Positions 8,354-17,996 of a DNA stretch of 64,000 nt are shown here, in pieces; position 1 is the first letter of the stretch, and each line of letters starts with the position of its first letter. Source of the DNA: Sphingobium sp. HWE2-09 (GTDB taxonomy: Bacteria > Pseudomonadota > Alphaproteobacteria > Sphingomonadales > Sphingomonadaceae); NCBI RefSeq assembly GCF_035989265.1, contig NZ_JAYKZX010000003.1, positions 1,922,001-1,986,000 on the forward strand, read 5' to 3'. A model generated the notes under the pieces. The model was not told the DNA's origin. It did not search any database and saw only the letters and a program-made list of their open reading frames with translations. A program made the translations under genes and the position numbers.

Positions 8354-11300
8354 GTGCCAACCTGATCCCTGCCACTAGCTATGTCGAACTGCAGGTCACC
8401 AGCCACTTCTCCTTCCTGCGCGGCGCATCCTCACCCGAAGAACTGTTCTCGGCGGCGGCGCTTTTGGGGCACGGTGCAATGGGGCTTGCCGACCGAGCTT
8501 CGGTGGCCGGCGTGGTGCGTGGCTGGGCGGGGCAGAAGGCGACCGGCGTGCGCATGATCCCGGGCAGCCGGGTCGACCTCACCGACGGGCGCGCATTGCT
8601 GCTCTACCCCCGGACCCGCACCGCCTGGTCGCAACTGACGCGCCTCCTCTCGATCGGCAAGGCCCGCGGCGGCAAAGGGTGTTGCATTCTCGAATGGGCC
8701 GACGTCGTAGCGCATGCTGACGACATGGTCGCGATCCTCATCCCCGACATGCCGAACGCGGTGACCGCTGATCATTTGCGCGAGCTGCACGCCGTCTTTG
8801 GCGAACGCGGCTTTTGCGTCCTGTCGCTGCGTCGGCGCCCGGACGACGCCGATCGGCTGCATCGGCTCGACACGCTCGCGCATACCCAGGGCGTTCGCTG
8901 CGTTGCCACGGGCGATGTTCTCTATCACAGCAGCGAACGACGACCGTTGCAGGATGTCGTGAGCGCCATCCGCGAGCGATGCACCATCGATGAGCTGGGC
9001 TTCCGGCGCGAGCGCTTCATGGACCGGAACCTCAAATCACCGGCCGAGATGGAACGGCGCTTCGCCGCTTTCCCCGATGCCATCCAGGCGAGCGCCGACA
9101 TCGCCGCGCAATGCACATTCGACCTTGGAGAAATCCAGTATCAATATCCCTATGAGCAGGTGATGGAGGGCCGCACCGCGCAGGAAGCGCTGGCGGCATT
9201 GACGGAGCAGGCCGCAGCCCTTCACTTTCCCGATGGCGTACCGCAGCGCTACCGCCAGCAGATCGATCATGAGCTAAAGCTCATCGCCGAGCTCGACTAT
9301 GCGCCTTATTTCCTGACGGTGCATTCGATCGTCGCGGAAAGCCGGCGGCGCGGCATTCTGTGCCAGGGGCGTGGTTCGGCGGCCAATAGCTGCGTCTGCT
9401 TTCTCCTCGGTGTCACATCGATAGATCCGATCGAACATGAACTGCTCTTCGAGCGCTTCGTCTCGGGCGAGCGGCGCGAGCCGCCCGACATCGACGTCGA
9501 CTTCGAGCATGAGCGGCGCGAGGAGATCATCCAGTGGATCTATGAGAGCTACGGCCGCGACCGCTCGGCGTTGACGGCAGTGGTGACCCGCTACCGCACC
9601 CGCGGCGCCGTTGCAGAAGTCGGGAAGGCGCTTGGCCTGCCACGCGATCTCACCAAGATGCTGACTGGCCTGGTCTGGGGCTGGTCGATGGACGGCATTC
9701 CGCAGGAGCAGATCGAGAGCCTCAACCTCAATGCCGAGGATCATCGCCTCAAGCTCACGCTCGACCTTGCCCGCCAGCTGATCGGGACGCCCCGCCACCT
9801 CTCCCAGCATCCCGGCGGCTTTGTTCTGACCCAGGACCGGCTCGACGATCTGGTGCCGATCGAACCGGCGCGCATGGAGGATCGGCAGATCATCGAATGG
9901 GACAAGGACGACATCGACGCCTTGAAGTTCATGAAGGTCGATGTGCTGGGTCTTGGCATGCTCGGCTGCATGAACCGCGCCTTCACCCTGCTTGAACAGG
10001 AGAAGGGCGTCACAAAGACCATGGCCGACTTGCAGGACGATGATCCTCGCGTGTTCAGCATGATCCAGAAGGCCGACACGCTTGGCACCTTCCAGATCGA
10101 GAGCCGGGCGCAGATGTCGATGCTGCCGCGCATGAAGCCGCGCGAGTTCTACGATCTGGTCATCCAGGTCGCGATCGTGCGTCCCGGCCCGATCCAGGGC
10201 GACATGGTCCATCCCTATCTTCGCCGCCGCGAAGGCAAGGAGACGCCGGAATATCCCAAGCCCGAGCTGCGGGCTGTTCTGCAAAAGACGCTGGGTGTCC
10301 CGCTCTTCCAGGAACAGGCGATGAAGGTCGCGATCGTCGGCGCTGGCTTTACGCCGGTCGAGGCCGACCAGCTGCGCCGCGCCATGGCGACGTTCAAGCT
10401 CACCGGCGGGGTCAGCCATTTCTACGACAAGCTGGTCGGCGGGATGATCGCCAACGGCTATTCGAAGGAATTTGCCGAGCGCACCTTCAAGCAGATCGAG
10501 GGGTTCGGCAGCTACGGCTTCCCCGAGAGCCACGCCGCCTCCTTCGCCAAGATCGCTTATGCGTCCTGCTGGATGAAATATCATCATCCCGACGTCTTCT
10601 GCGCCGCGCTGCTCAACGCGCAGCCAATGGGCTTCTATGCGCCCGCCCAGATCGTGCGGGACGCGCGCAATCATGGGGTCGAAGTGCGTCCTGTCTCGAT
10701 CAACCATAGCCATTGGGACTGCACGCTGGAACAGACAGGCGGGCGCTATCTGGCGGTGCGCCTGGGGTTCCGCAACGTGCGTGGGTTGGCCAACGCCCAT
10801 AGCGCGGCCATCGTCGCCGCGCGTGGTCCAGCGCCCTATGATAGCGTCGAGGATGTCTGGCGGCGAGCCAGGGTGCCCCGCGCCGCAATCGAGCGCCTGG
10901 CCGAAGCTGACGCTTTCCATTGCCTCGCGCAGGATCGGCGGCAGGGCCTGTGGAAGGTGAAGGGCCTTGGCGAAGCACCCCTGCCCCTGTTCGCAGCCGC
11001 CGATGCCCGCGCCGGTCTCTTCTCGCCGGAGGGGTTGGAGCCCGATGTGGCGCTCACACCCATGACCGCCGGCCGCGAGGTGGTCGAGGATTATCGCTCC
11101 ACCCAGCTGTCGCTACGCGGCCATCCCCTGCAATTCCTGCGCGCTGAGCTCGACGCCATGCGGATCGTGCGCTGCGCCGATCTTCCCTCGATCCGTGATG
11201 GGCGCAACATCGAGGTGGCGGGCGTCATCCTCGTGCGCCAGCGGCCCGGCTCCGCCAAGGGCGTGCTGTTCGTCACGATCGAAGACGAGACCGGTGTCGC

Positions 11301-11631
11301 GCAGGGCATCCTCTGGCCCGACCGGTTCGAGACCTATCGCCGGCAGGTGATGTCCGCCTCCATGATCGCCATGCGGGGACGGCTGCAAAAGGAAGGCGAG
11401 GTGATCCACATCATCTGCGATCGCATCGTCGATCATGACGCGATGCTACGTTCGATCGGACGGATGGACTTCACCGTTGCACCAGGCCGGGGCGACGGTG
11501 CCTCGCATGGCGGTGGGCCCGATCCACGCGACCCGGCATTTCCAAGCGGTCGCACCTTGTCCTCGCCGCCATTCACCACGCGTGCCCCGCAGGGTGAGCT
11601 CCTGCCCATCCGCAGCCATGACTTCCACTGA
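8350..11631 (+). CDS. dnaE2: Error-prone DNA polymerase III alpha subunit DnaE2 (ImuC)
   Basis: Translesion C-family polymerase of 1093 residues. It has an N-terminal PHP domain ([22 protein letters not shown]), the polymerase palm aspartates in [16 protein letters not shown] (about residues 377-392), the fingers segment with [25 protein letters not shown] and [15 protein letters not shown], and a C-terminal OB fold ([20 protein letters not shown]). The length is normal for DnaE2. It carries out mutagenic bypass in the SOS mutasome with ImuA and ImuB. Its start overlaps the imuB stop, so all three genes form one operon under the LexA box at 5821. Confidence 0.97.
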   Translation: MSANLIPATSYVELQVTSHFSFLRGASSPEELFSAAALLGHGAMGLADRASVAGVVRGWAGQKATGVRMIPGSRVDLTDGRALLLYPRTRTAWSQLTRLLSIGKARGGKGCCILEWADVVAHADDMVAILIPDMPNAVTADHLRELHAVFGERGFCVLSLRRRPDDADRLHRLDTLAHTQGVRCVATGDVLYHSSERRPLQDVVSAIRERCTIDELGFRRERFMDRNLKSPAEMERRFAAFPDAIQASADIAAQCTFDLGEIQYQYPYEQVMEGRTAQEALAALTEQAAALHFPDGVPQRYRQQIDHELKLIAELDYAPYFLTVHSIVAESRRRGILCQGRGSAANSCVCFLLGVTSIDPIEHELLFERFVSGERREPPDIDVDFEHERREEIIQWIYESYGRDRSALTAVVTRYRTRGAVAEVGKALGLPRDLTKMLTGLVWGWSMDGIPQEQIESLNLNAEDHRLKLTLDLARQLIGTPRHLSQHPGGFVLTQDRLDDLVPIEPARMEDRQIIEWDKDDIDALKFMKVDVLGLGMLGCMNRAFTLLEQEKGVTKTMADLQDDDPRVFSMIQKADTLGTFQIESRAQMSMLPRMKPREFYDLVIQVAIVRPGPIQGDMVHPYLRRREGKETPEYPKPELRAVLQKTLGVPLFQEQAMKVAIVGAGFTPVEADQLRRAMATFKLTGGVSHFYDKLVGGMIANGYSKEFAERTFKQIEGFGSYGFPESHAASFAKIAYASCWMKYHHPDVFCAALLNAQPMGFYAPAQIVRDARNHGVEVRPVSINHSHWDCTLEQTGGRYLAVRLGFRNVRGLANAHSAAIVAARGPAPYDSVEDVWRRARVPRAAIERLAEADAFHCLAQDRRQGLWKVKGLGEAPLPLFAAADARAGLFSPEGLEPDVALTPMTAGREVVEDYRSTQLSLRGHPLQFLRAELDAMRIVRCADLPSIRDGRNIEVAGVILVRQRPGSAKGVLFVTIEDETGVAQGILWPDRFETYRRQVMSASMIAMRGRLQKEGEVIHIICDRIVDHDAMLRSIGRMDFTVAPGRGDGASHGGGPDPRDPAFPSGRTLSSPPFTTRAPQGELLPIRSHDFH

Positions 11632-11935
11632 AATGACGGTGAGCTCGGCAGGAACGATCATGCGTGCGCTTGATGTGCTGCGCGAGGCAGCGGCCATGAA
11701 GAGCCAAGCGCGCACGCGCGGGGTCGCGCTTGCTCTCTGGGTGCTGCGTGGTCATTGCCCTGACGAGTGGCTGGTCGCCTTCTGGGACGCAGCAGGCTCG
11801 GATCATGAAATCGGGCGCAGCCAGGGCATGCATGCAGCTTACAACGGCATTGTGCGGCAGGTGCGAACTCGGGGCGGCCTGTCGCAAGCGGCTGCACCCC
11901 TGCAATCGGCAGCGGCGGGCCCTATATCTTCATGA
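11618..11935 (+). CDS. small hypothetical protein downstream of dnaE2
   Basis: Open frame of 105 codons from an ATG at 11618 inside the dnaE2 end, or from the ATG at 11633 just after its stop. The text [19 protein letters not shown], then [34 protein letters not shown] looks like a real soluble helical protein, rather than a shadow frame. The last 20 residues are less convincing. No family recognised. Its position suggests it may belong to the mutasome operon. Confidence 0.5.
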   Translation: MTSTEMTVSSAGTIMRALDVLREAAAMKSQARTRGVALALWVLRGHCPDEWLVAFWDAAGSDHEIGRSQGMHAAYNGIVRQVRTRGGLSQAAAPLQSAAAGPISS

Positions 11936-11980
11936 GCGCATGAGACCGACCGTCCCCCGCACCGCCACGCAATGGCTTGA

Positions 11981-12559
11981 ATGACCGCGATGTTCGAACT
12001 GTTCGACACACCTGCCGTTCCCGGGCTCGCTCTGCGGGAAGCCATGCTGACCGACGCTGAGGAAGCTGCGCTCATCAGGCATATCGATGGCGCCGCCCTC
12101 ACCCCCTTTCGCTTCCAGCAATGGACGGGCAAGCGCCTCACCTACTCCTATGGCTGGAACTATGATTTCGAACATGTCCGCTTCGCACCCGCCGAGCCGA
12201 TGCCCGACTGGCTCCTCGATGTGCGACAACGGGCGTCTGCCTTTGCTGGCCTTGCGGCAAATGATCTCGTCCAGGCGCTGCTGATCCGCTATGATCCGGG
12301 AGGGGGCATCGGCTGGCACAAGGACAGGCCGGTGTTCGAGCATGTCGTCGGCATCTCGCTTGGCAATGAAGCCGTCCTGCGCCTGCGCCGTCGGAACGCC
12401 GCCGGATTCGAGCGTGCCAAGGTCTCGCTGCCGCCGCGCTCCTTCTATCATCTTTCGGGTGAGGTGCGGCACGGCTGGGAACATAGCATCGCGCCCATGG
12501 AGGTGCCGCGCTGGTCGATCACATTCCGCAGCCTGTCGGACAAGGGCCGCCTGGCGTGA
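11981..12559 (+). CDS. AlkB-like 2-oxoglutarate-dependent dioxygenase
   Basis: Non-haem Fe(II)/2-oxoglutarate dioxygenase of the AlkB family, 192 residues, predicted to demethylate alkylated bases in DNA or RNA. The iron ligands are visible as GWHKDRP (His113, Asp115) and HGWEHSI (His168). The 2-oxoglutarate-binding arginines lie in PRWSITFRSL (Arg177, Arg183). The segment LIRYDPGGGIGWHKD is typical. The start is either 11981 or the ATG three codons later. It sits between the SOS polymerase cassette and exonuclease III in a DNA repair cluster, although no LexA box is seen directly before it. It overlaps the next gene by 4 bp. Confidence 0.9.
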   Translation: MTAMFELFDTPAVPGLALREAMLTDAEEAALIRHIDGAALTPFRFQQWTGKRLTYSYGWNYDFEHVRFAPAEPMPDWLLDVRQRASAFAGLAANDLVQALLIRYDPGGGIGWHKDRPVFEHVVGISLGNEAVLRLRRRNAAGFERAKVSLPPRSFYHLSGEVRHGWEHSIAPMEVPRWSITFRSLSDKGRLA

Positions 12560-12891
12560 ACGGTCGATCTTACCCTACAACACCCGACGGACGGTATTTC
12601 GTGGTGCGCGGGCGGCTCTGGCGCACGAGCAACCCTGCGCTCGAGCCAGAGCTGCGCGAGCGTCTGGTCAAGGAACTGATGGATGCGCGACGCGCGGTCG
12701 GAGCCGCCAGGCGCAATGCCGATCATGCCGCCGAAACAGCCGCACATGAAGCGGTCGATCGCGCCAAGGTGGCGCTTGGCGAGCGCGGCCCGGTCTGGTG
12801 GGACGATGGCGCGCCAGACCTCAATCGCCATATGACTCGCACCGGACCCTATGCCCAATGGTATGCGAGCCTCCCCGAAGAACAGCGCTAG
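12556..12891 (+). CDS. conserved hypothetical protein (111 aa)
   Basis: Small soluble protein coupled to the AlkB gene by a GTGA overlap. It begins with a short beta-rich part (GRYFVVRGRLWRTSNPALEPE), continues with a helix rich in Ala, Arg and Glu (LVKELMDARRAVGAARRNADHAAETAAHEAVDRAK), and ends with GPVWWDDGAPDLNRHMTRTG. Proteins of this layout are widespread next to repair genes in alphaproteobacteria without known function. I do not assign one. Confidence 0.75.
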   Translation: MNGRSYPTTPDGRYFVVRGRLWRTSNPALEPELRERLVKELMDARRAVGAARRNADHAAETAAHEAVDRAKVALGERGPVWWDDGAPDLNRHMTRTGPYAQWYASLPEEQR

Positions 12892-13685
12892 GCCTTCCGC
12901 TTGCGCTTCGGCTTGTCGGCGAGCTCCACGATGACCGGCGCATGGTCGCTGGTCTTCTCCCAGCCGCGCGGACGGCGATCGACCTCCGCCGAGATGAGCC
13001 GCGCCTCGGCCTTGTCGTTGAGCAGGACATGATCGATCCGCAGGCCTGCATCGCGCTCGAACGAATTGCGCCAATATTTCCAGAAGGTGTAGATGCGCTC
13101 GTCGGGATGAAGATGCCGCAGCGCATCGGTCCAACCCTGTTTAAGCAGCCGGGAATAGGCTTGTCGGACTTCCGGCGCGAACAGCGCGTCATCCCGCCAG
13201 CGATCGGGCACATAGACGTCGAGATCGGTCGGCATGACGTTGAAGTCGCCAGCGATCACCACCGGCGCATCGAGCGAGACGAGCGTCGAGAGATGATCGT
13301 GTAGCCGGTCGAACCAGCGCAGCTTGTAATCGAACTTCGGGCCGGGGCGCGGGTTGCCGTTGGGCAGATAAAGACCAGCAATCAGCACGCCGTTCACCGC
13401 CGCTTCGATGTAACGGCTCTGAACATCCTCCGGCTCTCCCGTAAGTCCCCGGCGCGTCTCGTGGATTTCGCCGACGCGGCTTAATATCGCGACGCCGTTC
13501 CAGCTCTTCTGCCCGAGCCAGATCGCGTCGTAGCCAAGGTCGCGGAGGGCGGCTTGCGGGAAGCGCTCGTCAGGAGCCTTCAATTCCTGCAAACACACGA
13601 CGTCCGGCTCGGCAAGCTCCAGCCAGCGCAGCAGCACTGCCAGCCGTCCGTTGATCCCGTTCACATTGTAGGTCGCGATCTTCAT
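12888..13685 (-). CDS. xth: Exodeoxyribonuclease III
   Basis: Endonuclease/exonuclease/phosphatase family enzyme of 265 residues that cleaves abasic sites and degrades DNA 3' to 5'. Hallmarks are MKIATYNVNGINGR at the N-terminus, VVCLQELKAPD with the metal-binding Glu, the catalytic GDFNVMPTDLDVY, the RIDHVLLN motif and the C-terminal TSDHAPVIVEL. Full length for ExoIII. It is convergent with the preceding gene, the two stops overlapping by 4 bp, and completes the repair cluster. Confidence 0.95.
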   Translation of the reverse strand: MKIATYNVNGINGRLAVLLRWLELAEPDVVCLQELKAPDERFPQAALRDLGYDAIWLGQKSWNGVAILSRVGEIHETRRGLTGEPEDVQSRYIEAAVNGVLIAGLYLPNGNPRPGPKFDYKLRWFDRLHDHLSTLVSLDAPVVIAGDFNVMPTDLDVYVPDRWRDDALFAPEVRQAYSRLLKQGWTDALRHLHPDERIYTFWKYWRNSFERDAGLRIDHVLLNDKAEARLISAEVDRRPRGWEKTSDHAPVIVELADKPKRKRKA

Positions 13686-13716
13686 GGGCCGACGACCTGA
13701 CGAGACGAGCCGTTCA

Positions 13717-14286
13717 TCACTCTCGCCTCGCCTGAACCATGTTCTTTACCATGCGCGTTGCCGCATCACGCACCGCAAGCCATTGCGCTCGCTCGGCTCG
13801 GGCGTCTTCGAGCGCCCGATGCGCTGGCGTATTGACCCTCACCAGCGCCTCTACCTCGGCAATGATGTCGCCGACGGAAGCAGCCAGTCGGTCAGGCGGC
13901 AGCACGGGCCGCAAGATGCTCTCGGCGGTCTCCCGCATCGCGTCGTCGCTGTCACGCAGGCGAAGCCGGTGACGCGGCAATCCCGCAGCGCGCAGCAGGG
14001 CGCTCAACCACTTGCCATCCCATGAGGGTGCGCTCGCCAGCAGGTCACGCCCGTCGAGCGCCTCGACCATGTGGGTCGCGACGACATCGTGCGGCGTGCC
14101 TTCTTCGAGCAATCGCTCTCGCGCAATGTGATGGATCGCCTCGGCCTCTCCGTCCCAATCTGTCCAGTCAGGTGCGGGCCGGATCAGATAGGCCTCAGCC
14201 TGACCGTCCTCGAATACCCAGCCGACCTCGATCGGATAGCTGCGCTTGCTCAAGGAGGAGGCTTCGAAGTCGAGAAACACGAGCAT
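13717..14286 (-). CDS. DnaQ-like 3'-5' exonuclease (DEDDh)
   Basis: Exonuclease of about 189 residues from the ATG at 14286 (MLVFLDFEASSLSKRSYPIEVGW). The first acidic pair is Asp6 and Glu8 (DFEASS), a further acidic motif lies in APSWDGKWLSALLRA, and HRALEDARAERAQWL near the C-terminus supplies the final His and Asp of a DEDDh active site. The longer upstream frame (to 14337) adds a non-conserved arginine-rich piece and was not used. It lies 31 bp upstream of xth on the same strand and may be co-transcribed. Substrate unknown. Confidence 0.85.
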   Translation of the reverse strand: MLVFLDFEASSLSKRSYPIEVGWVFEDGQAEAYLIRPAPDWTDWDGEAEAIHHIARERLLEEGTPHDVVATHMVEALDGRDLLASAPSWDGKWLSALLRAAGLPRHRLRLRDSDDAMRETAESILRPVLPPDRLAASVGDIIAEVEALVRVNTPAHRALEDARAERAQWLAVRDAATRMVKNMVQARRE

Positions 14287-14392
14287 GATGGCATAACGCG
14301 TCAGCCCGACTTTTCTCCGCGCTCGTGCCTCCCACACAGGGAACGGGTTCGGCCCGGCGGCGCTTCTCCTTCGTCAACGGAGGAGATTGATC

Positions 14393-15007
14393 ATGCTCGA
14401 ACATGTGCCTGCCTGGATGGGAAAGCTCTTCTCCAATGTCCGCGCGGGGCATGAGAAGCTGTCGATCGTGAAGGCGGGGGTCAGCGTGAATACACCCATG
14501 ATCGACCTTTCCAGCACGGCGTTTGCAGCTGGAGGCCGCCTGCCCGACCGCTTCACCGCCGATGGCTCGGGGATGTCACCTCCGCTGCTATGGGCTGCAC
14601 TGCCGGAAGGCACCACACGCCTTGCGCTCATCGTGGAAGATCCCGATGCCCCCGCCCCTAATCCGCTCGTCCACGCAATCGTCCAGAACATGCCAGCGGA
14701 TCAGGGCCGCATTGGGGAAGGCGAGATAGCAGAGGACAGCCTGCTTGCCGATCTTGTAGGCCGCAACAGCTACGGAGCGCGCGCGTGGTTGCCGCCAGAT
14801 CCACCTACGGGTCATGGCAATCATGATTATGTATTTCAGCTTTTCGCTCTGAGCGCACCTGTAGAAACAGGGGATGATCCGGGGCGCTCTGACCTGATCG
14901 AGGCGATGACTAGCAAAGTGCTTGGCGCCGGCGTGCTGGTCGGCACCTATTCGCGCGGTGAGGCTGCACCATCCGAGCCTGTTGCGGCCGCGCTGGCACC
15001 CGAATGA
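14393..15007 (+). CDS. YbhB/YbcL family Raf-kinase-inhibitor-like (PEBP) protein
   Basis: Phosphatidylethanolamine-binding-protein family member of 204 residues. The core is SSTAFAAGGRLPDRFTADGSGMSPPLLW, ALIVEDPDAPAPNPLVHAIVQNM (anion-binding pocket with the DPDAP motif), and GARAWLPPDPPTGHGNHDYVFQLFAL, all typical. The ATG at 14393 is preceded by GGAGGAG with 7-base spacing. The role of bacterial members is poorly known. It overlaps the DUF3429 gene by 4 bp, so these form an operon with the phosphoesterase that follows. Confidence 0.9.
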   Translation: MLEHVPAWMGKLFSNVRAGHEKLSIVKAGVSVNTPMIDLSSTAFAAGGRLPDRFTADGSGMSPPLLWAALPEGTTRLALIVEDPDAPAPNPLVHAIVQNMPADQGRIGEGEIAEDSLLADLVGRNSYGARAWLPPDPPTGHGNHDYVFQLFALSAPVETGDDPGRSDLIEAMTSKVLGAGVLVGTYSRGEAAPSEPVAAALAPE

Positions 15008-15480
15008 AAGAATATTCGTCGTCACGACCGAAGGACAAAGTCCCGCTCGACAGCGTGATCTTCGGCTATGGACCGATGTTGCCCTTTCTCGCCGCCGCCG
15101 TCGGCGTCTGGTTGATGCCGCCGCCATGGCCAGGCGTTGCGCGGGACTTGGTCATTTTATGGGGCGCGCTCATACTTGCGTTCGTCGCGGGGGTGCGACG
15201 CGGCTTCGGGTTCGGCGACCCAGCAGCATCAACGTCTGCGGCGATCGCGACTATGCTGCTCTACTTCTTACCAGCGGGCATCGCGCTGGTGCTGCATTGG
15301 GCGGATCAGCCGATCCTCGCGCTGGCGGTTCTGATTGCGGGCTATGCCCTGGTTGCAATGTTCGACGCTCACGCCGCGAAAGCTGGAGACGCACCCGCCC
15401 ATTTTGCACGCATAAGGCCCTCGCAGATGATGATCGCCATCGGCGGGCTGGCCGCTGTTCTCGCACATTCATGGACATAG
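15004..15480 (+). CDS. DUF3429 domain membrane protein
   Basis: Integral membrane protein of 158 residues with about five hydrophobic segments, beginning with GYGPMLPFLAAAVGVWLMP. The segments ILAFVAGVRRGFGFGD and TMLLYFLPAGIALVLHW fit DUF3429. Function unknown. Its start overlaps the preceding PEBP gene stop by 4 bp (ATGA). Confidence 0.85.
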   Translation: MKEYSSSRPKDKVPLDSVIFGYGPMLPFLAAAVGVWLMPPPWPGVARDLVILWGALILAFVAGVRRGFGFGDPAASTSAAIATMLLYFLPAGIALVLHWADQPILALAVLIAGYALVAMFDAHAAKAGDAPAHFARIRPSQMMIAIGGLAAVLAHSWT

Positions 15481-15485
15481 CCCTC

Positions 15486-15977
15486 ATGGCGATCCTCTTC
15501 ACCGCTGACACCCACTTTGGCGATCACCGCACGATCAACATCCATAAGCGCCCGTTTGCTTCTGTTGCCGAAATGGATGCCCATATCTCGACGCGCTGGA
15601 ACGAGGTGGTCCACCCCGACGATACCGTCTGGCACCTCGGCGATGTCGCGCGAGGTGCGGCGCATATCTCGCGTATCCAAGCCCTTAACGGCATCAAACA
15701 TCTGGTGCGCGGCAATAACGATGACGACGGCTTCGCTGATGCCGACATATGGGCCAGCGTGACCCATTATGCCGAAATTGAGATCGACGATTACAGGCTC
15801 GTTCTATGTCACTACCCCTTTAGATCATGGAGCGGTCAGCATCGTGGGTCCATCAATTTGCACGGCCACAGCCATGGCAAGCTGAAGCCCATGCCCCGCC
15901 AGTTCGATGTCGGTGTGGATGCGCAGGACTATGCCCCTGTTCGGCTGGAAGACCTGCTGCGACCCAAGACCTGCTGA
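15486..15977 (+). CDS. Calcineurin-like metallophosphoesterase
   Basis: Small metallophosphoesterase of 163 residues. Metal-binding motifs in order are FTADTHFGDH, WHLGDVAR, VRGNNDDD (GNND in place of the usual GNHD), LCHYPF and NLHGHSHGK. The start is the ATG at 15486 (MAILFTADTHFGD); an in-frame ATG at 15471 inside the previous gene is an alternative. The longer open frame upstream is a shadow of DUF3429. Related phage-like and cytoplasmic phosphoesterases act on nucleotides or phosphodiesters; substrate not predictable. Confidence 0.88.
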   Translation: MAILFTADTHFGDHRTINIHKRPFASVAEMDAHISTRWNEVVHPDDTVWHLGDVARGAAHISRIQALNGIKHLVRGNNDDDGFADADIWASVTHYAEIEIDDYRLVLCHYPFRSWSGQHRGSINLHGHSHGKLKPMPRQFDVGVDAQDYAPVRLEDLLRPKTC

Positions 15978-16142
15978 TCCGCACCAGGCCGTGTCCTAGT
16001 CTTGCAAGAGGGCATCGCGGCCGCGATGAGTATGATGGGCTGAACGCGGCGCCATACAGATTAGCCGGCAAAGGAGCGGCCTCCCTCCCCCGGCGCCGCG
16101 TGAAAGCATTGCTTTTCTTCATTCTAAAGGCATGACGCTGTC

Positions 16143-16949
16143 ATGCATAAACCTCTCCTCATTCTCGCTGCTTTCACCCTTTCTACACCCGCGCTCGCCT
16201 GGGGACCTACAGGTCACAGGATCACAGGTGCCATCGCTGACGAGAACCTCAGTGGCGTCGCCCGTGCCAACGTTCGTGTCCTTCTGGGCAGTGAGGATCT
16301 GGCGGAAGCTGCCACATGGCCGGACGATCAGAAGTCCAATCCGGCGCCCTTCTGGCAGAAGCAGGCGAGCCCTTGGCATTACGTCACCGTCCGTCAGGGC
16401 GACGACTATAAGGCATCCGATGCGCCGGTCGAAGGAGATGCGATGACAGCCCTGACCCGCTTCACCGCAACGCTCCGTGATCAAAAGGCATCCATGGACG
16501 ATAAGCGTCTTGCCTTGCGTTTCATCGTCCACATCATCGGCGACCTCCATCAGCCGCTCCATGCTGGCGGCGGCGATGATCGCGGTGGCAACGACTTCAA
16601 GGTCACCTGGTTCGGCAAGGCATCGAACCTGCATTCGGTCTGGGATTCCGGGATGATCGAGCAGCGCGCGCTGTCCTATTCGGAATATGCTGGATGGCTC
16701 TCGCGCTCGATCACGCCAGAGCAGACGATCGCATGGACAGTGCCGACCCCATCGGTCTGGATTCATGAAAGCATCGCGCTTCGCAAGACGATCTATCCCG
16801 CCGACACCAGTCTCTCGTGGGACTATGCGTTCCAGCATCGGGCCGAACTGGATGACAGGCTGAAGCGCGCAGGCATCAGGATCGCGGCATATCTCAACCA
16901 GATTTACGATCCTGTCGGGTCGTTGTCCCCCTCCTCCAAGGGCAAGTAA
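16143..16949 (+). CDS. Secreted S1/P1 nuclease
   Basis: Zinc-dependent single-strand nuclease of the S1/P1 family, 268 residues. A signal peptide (MHKPLLILAAFTLSTPALA) ends so that the mature protein starts at Trp20 (WGPTGHRITGAIA), the residue whose amino group binds zinc in this family. Further zinc ligands lie in HIIGDLHQPLHAGGGDDRGGND and NLHSVWD. It would act in the periplasm or medium to release 5'-nucleotides. The 165 bases before it hold no gene. Confidence 0.93.
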   Translation: MHKPLLILAAFTLSTPALAWGPTGHRITGAIADENLSGVARANVRVLLGSEDLAEAATWPDDQKSNPAPFWQKQASPWHYVTVRQGDDYKASDAPVEGDAMTALTRFTATLRDQKASMDDKRLALRFIVHIIGDLHQPLHAGGGDDRGGNDFKVTWFGKASNLHSVWDSGMIEQRALSYSEYAGWLSRSITPEQTIAWTVPTPSVWIHESIALRKTIYPADTSLSWDYAFQHRAELDDRLKRAGIRIAAYLNQIYDPVGSLSPSSKGK

Positions 16950-16950
16950 A

Positions 16951-17151
16951 ATGGCACGCGGGTCGCACCACGAGGAGACCGGCATTCTGCTCGAAGTCGG
17001 GGTCTATCCCGTACTCAGGATGGACGGCGGCGGGCAGTGGCGTCTGGATCCGTCCTGCCGCTACCGCCATATGGTTGGCCAGCGTGTCCGGGTCTTCGGC
17101 ACTCGTGCCGACTTCGATGTTCTGGACGTGAAGCGGATTGAGCCCGCATGA
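16951..17151 (+). CDS. DUF5818 domain protein
   Basis: Small protein of 66 residues: HHEETGILLEVGVYPVLRMDGGG, then WRLD and the ending VGQRVRVFGTRADFDVLDVKRIEPA. This matches the DUF5818 layout, an OB-like small domain common in sphingomonads. It begins one base after the nuclease stop, so it is probably in the same operon. Function unknown. Confidence 0.8.
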   Translation: MARGSHHEETGILLEVGVYPVLRMDGGGQWRLDPSCRYRHMVGQRVRVFGTRADFDVLDVKRIEPA

Positions 17152-17208
17152 AGCCAACCTCTCTCAACCTGGCGACCGCGTCACGCGACAAAATACCGGA
17201 CATACTGG

Positions 17209-17637
17209 CTAGTTGAAATCCACGCTCCAACGCCCGGCACCCAGTGCAGCAAGCTGAAGAAGGCCTCCGGCCATCGCCACCTCCTTCCAGAACTGCATCG
17301 ACTGCGCTGGGTCGGCGAAGTCTCCATGAAACATCGCACAGCTTAGCAATGTGAACACCACGAGCATGCCTGCAACTTCTCGCGTCTTGTATCCTATTGC
17401 GATGAGCGCACCTCCGATCGTCTCGATAAGGATTGCAACCACTAGCGCCACCACCGGCAACGGGATCCCAGCCGCAACCATGCAGGCTTTGAACCTGACT
17501 GGATCCTCGACCTTGGCGATGCCGCTCAATAGAAAGACCGGCGACATAGCGAGGCGTCCAAGAAGCTGAAGCAGATCGCCTACCGCCGTCGAGAGCGGAT
17601 CGATGCGCCGCCCCCTATCGGTCGGATTGGCGTTCAT
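17209..17637 (-). CDS. DoxX family membrane protein
   Basis: Membrane protein of 142 residues of the DoxX family: LLGRLAMSPVFLLSGIAKVEDPVRFKACMVAAGIPLP followed by three further helices and PAQSMQFWKEVAMAGGLLQLAALG. Strong RBS GGAGGAGG five bases before the ATG. Family members are linked to redox stress and thiol homeostasis. It is divergent from the NarL-type regulator, and the TACCCA-N2-TGGGTA palindrome lies between the two genes, so it may belong to that regulon. Confidence 0.88.
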   Translation of the reverse strand: MNANPTDRGRRIDPLSTAVGDLLQLLGRLAMSPVFLLSGIAKVEDPVRFKACMVAAGIPLPVVALVVAILIETIGGALIAIGYKTREVAGMLVVFTLLSCAMFHGDFADPAQSMQFWKEVAMAGGLLQLAALGAGRWSVDFN

Positions 17638-17900
17638 CGCTGCCTCCTCCTATCCACAAGCGCAGATGCACAATCCTTCTCAGCAAGTGCCTCGTCAGCA
17701 GCGACCGGCGAGAGGGGCCGCGAAAACTCCAGAAATAGCTCAGCGCAAGACTTCAAGATGGCACTCTGCCCCGCCTAGCCCTCTGCCATTTTCGCGTGGA
17801 AGGCAGGAAAGCTGCGTCACAACGACCTTCTTGTTGCATGATGCGCTCAATGAACCCTCTGCCATCGACACAGCGTCGGCTGGACACGGACGCTTGAGAA

Positions 17901-17914
17901 TACCCATGTGGGTA
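17901..17914. promoter_or_regulatory. palindromic operator TACCCA-N2-TGGGTA (copy 1)
   Basis: TACCCATGTGGGTA, a perfect 6-2-6 inverted repeat 82 bp before the NarL-type regulator gene and 264 bp from the divergent DoxX gene. The half-site resembles the TACYYMT heptamer recognised by NarL-family proteins. Related copies occur at 21914 and 40022. The rest of the 359-base gap (17638-17996) shows no gene. Confidence 0.6.
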
Positions 17915-17996
17915 GGTCAGGTGATTATAAATCTGTCGCACTGTGAACGGGTTGGGCGTAGAAGAGTGGAGCCCGGATGAAAGGTGAGCGGGTGCC

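Noticed and set aside
9274..10920. 548-codon frame on the minus strand
   Set aside because: Lies antisense within dnaE2, whose protein is fully recognisable; a GC-skewed shadow.
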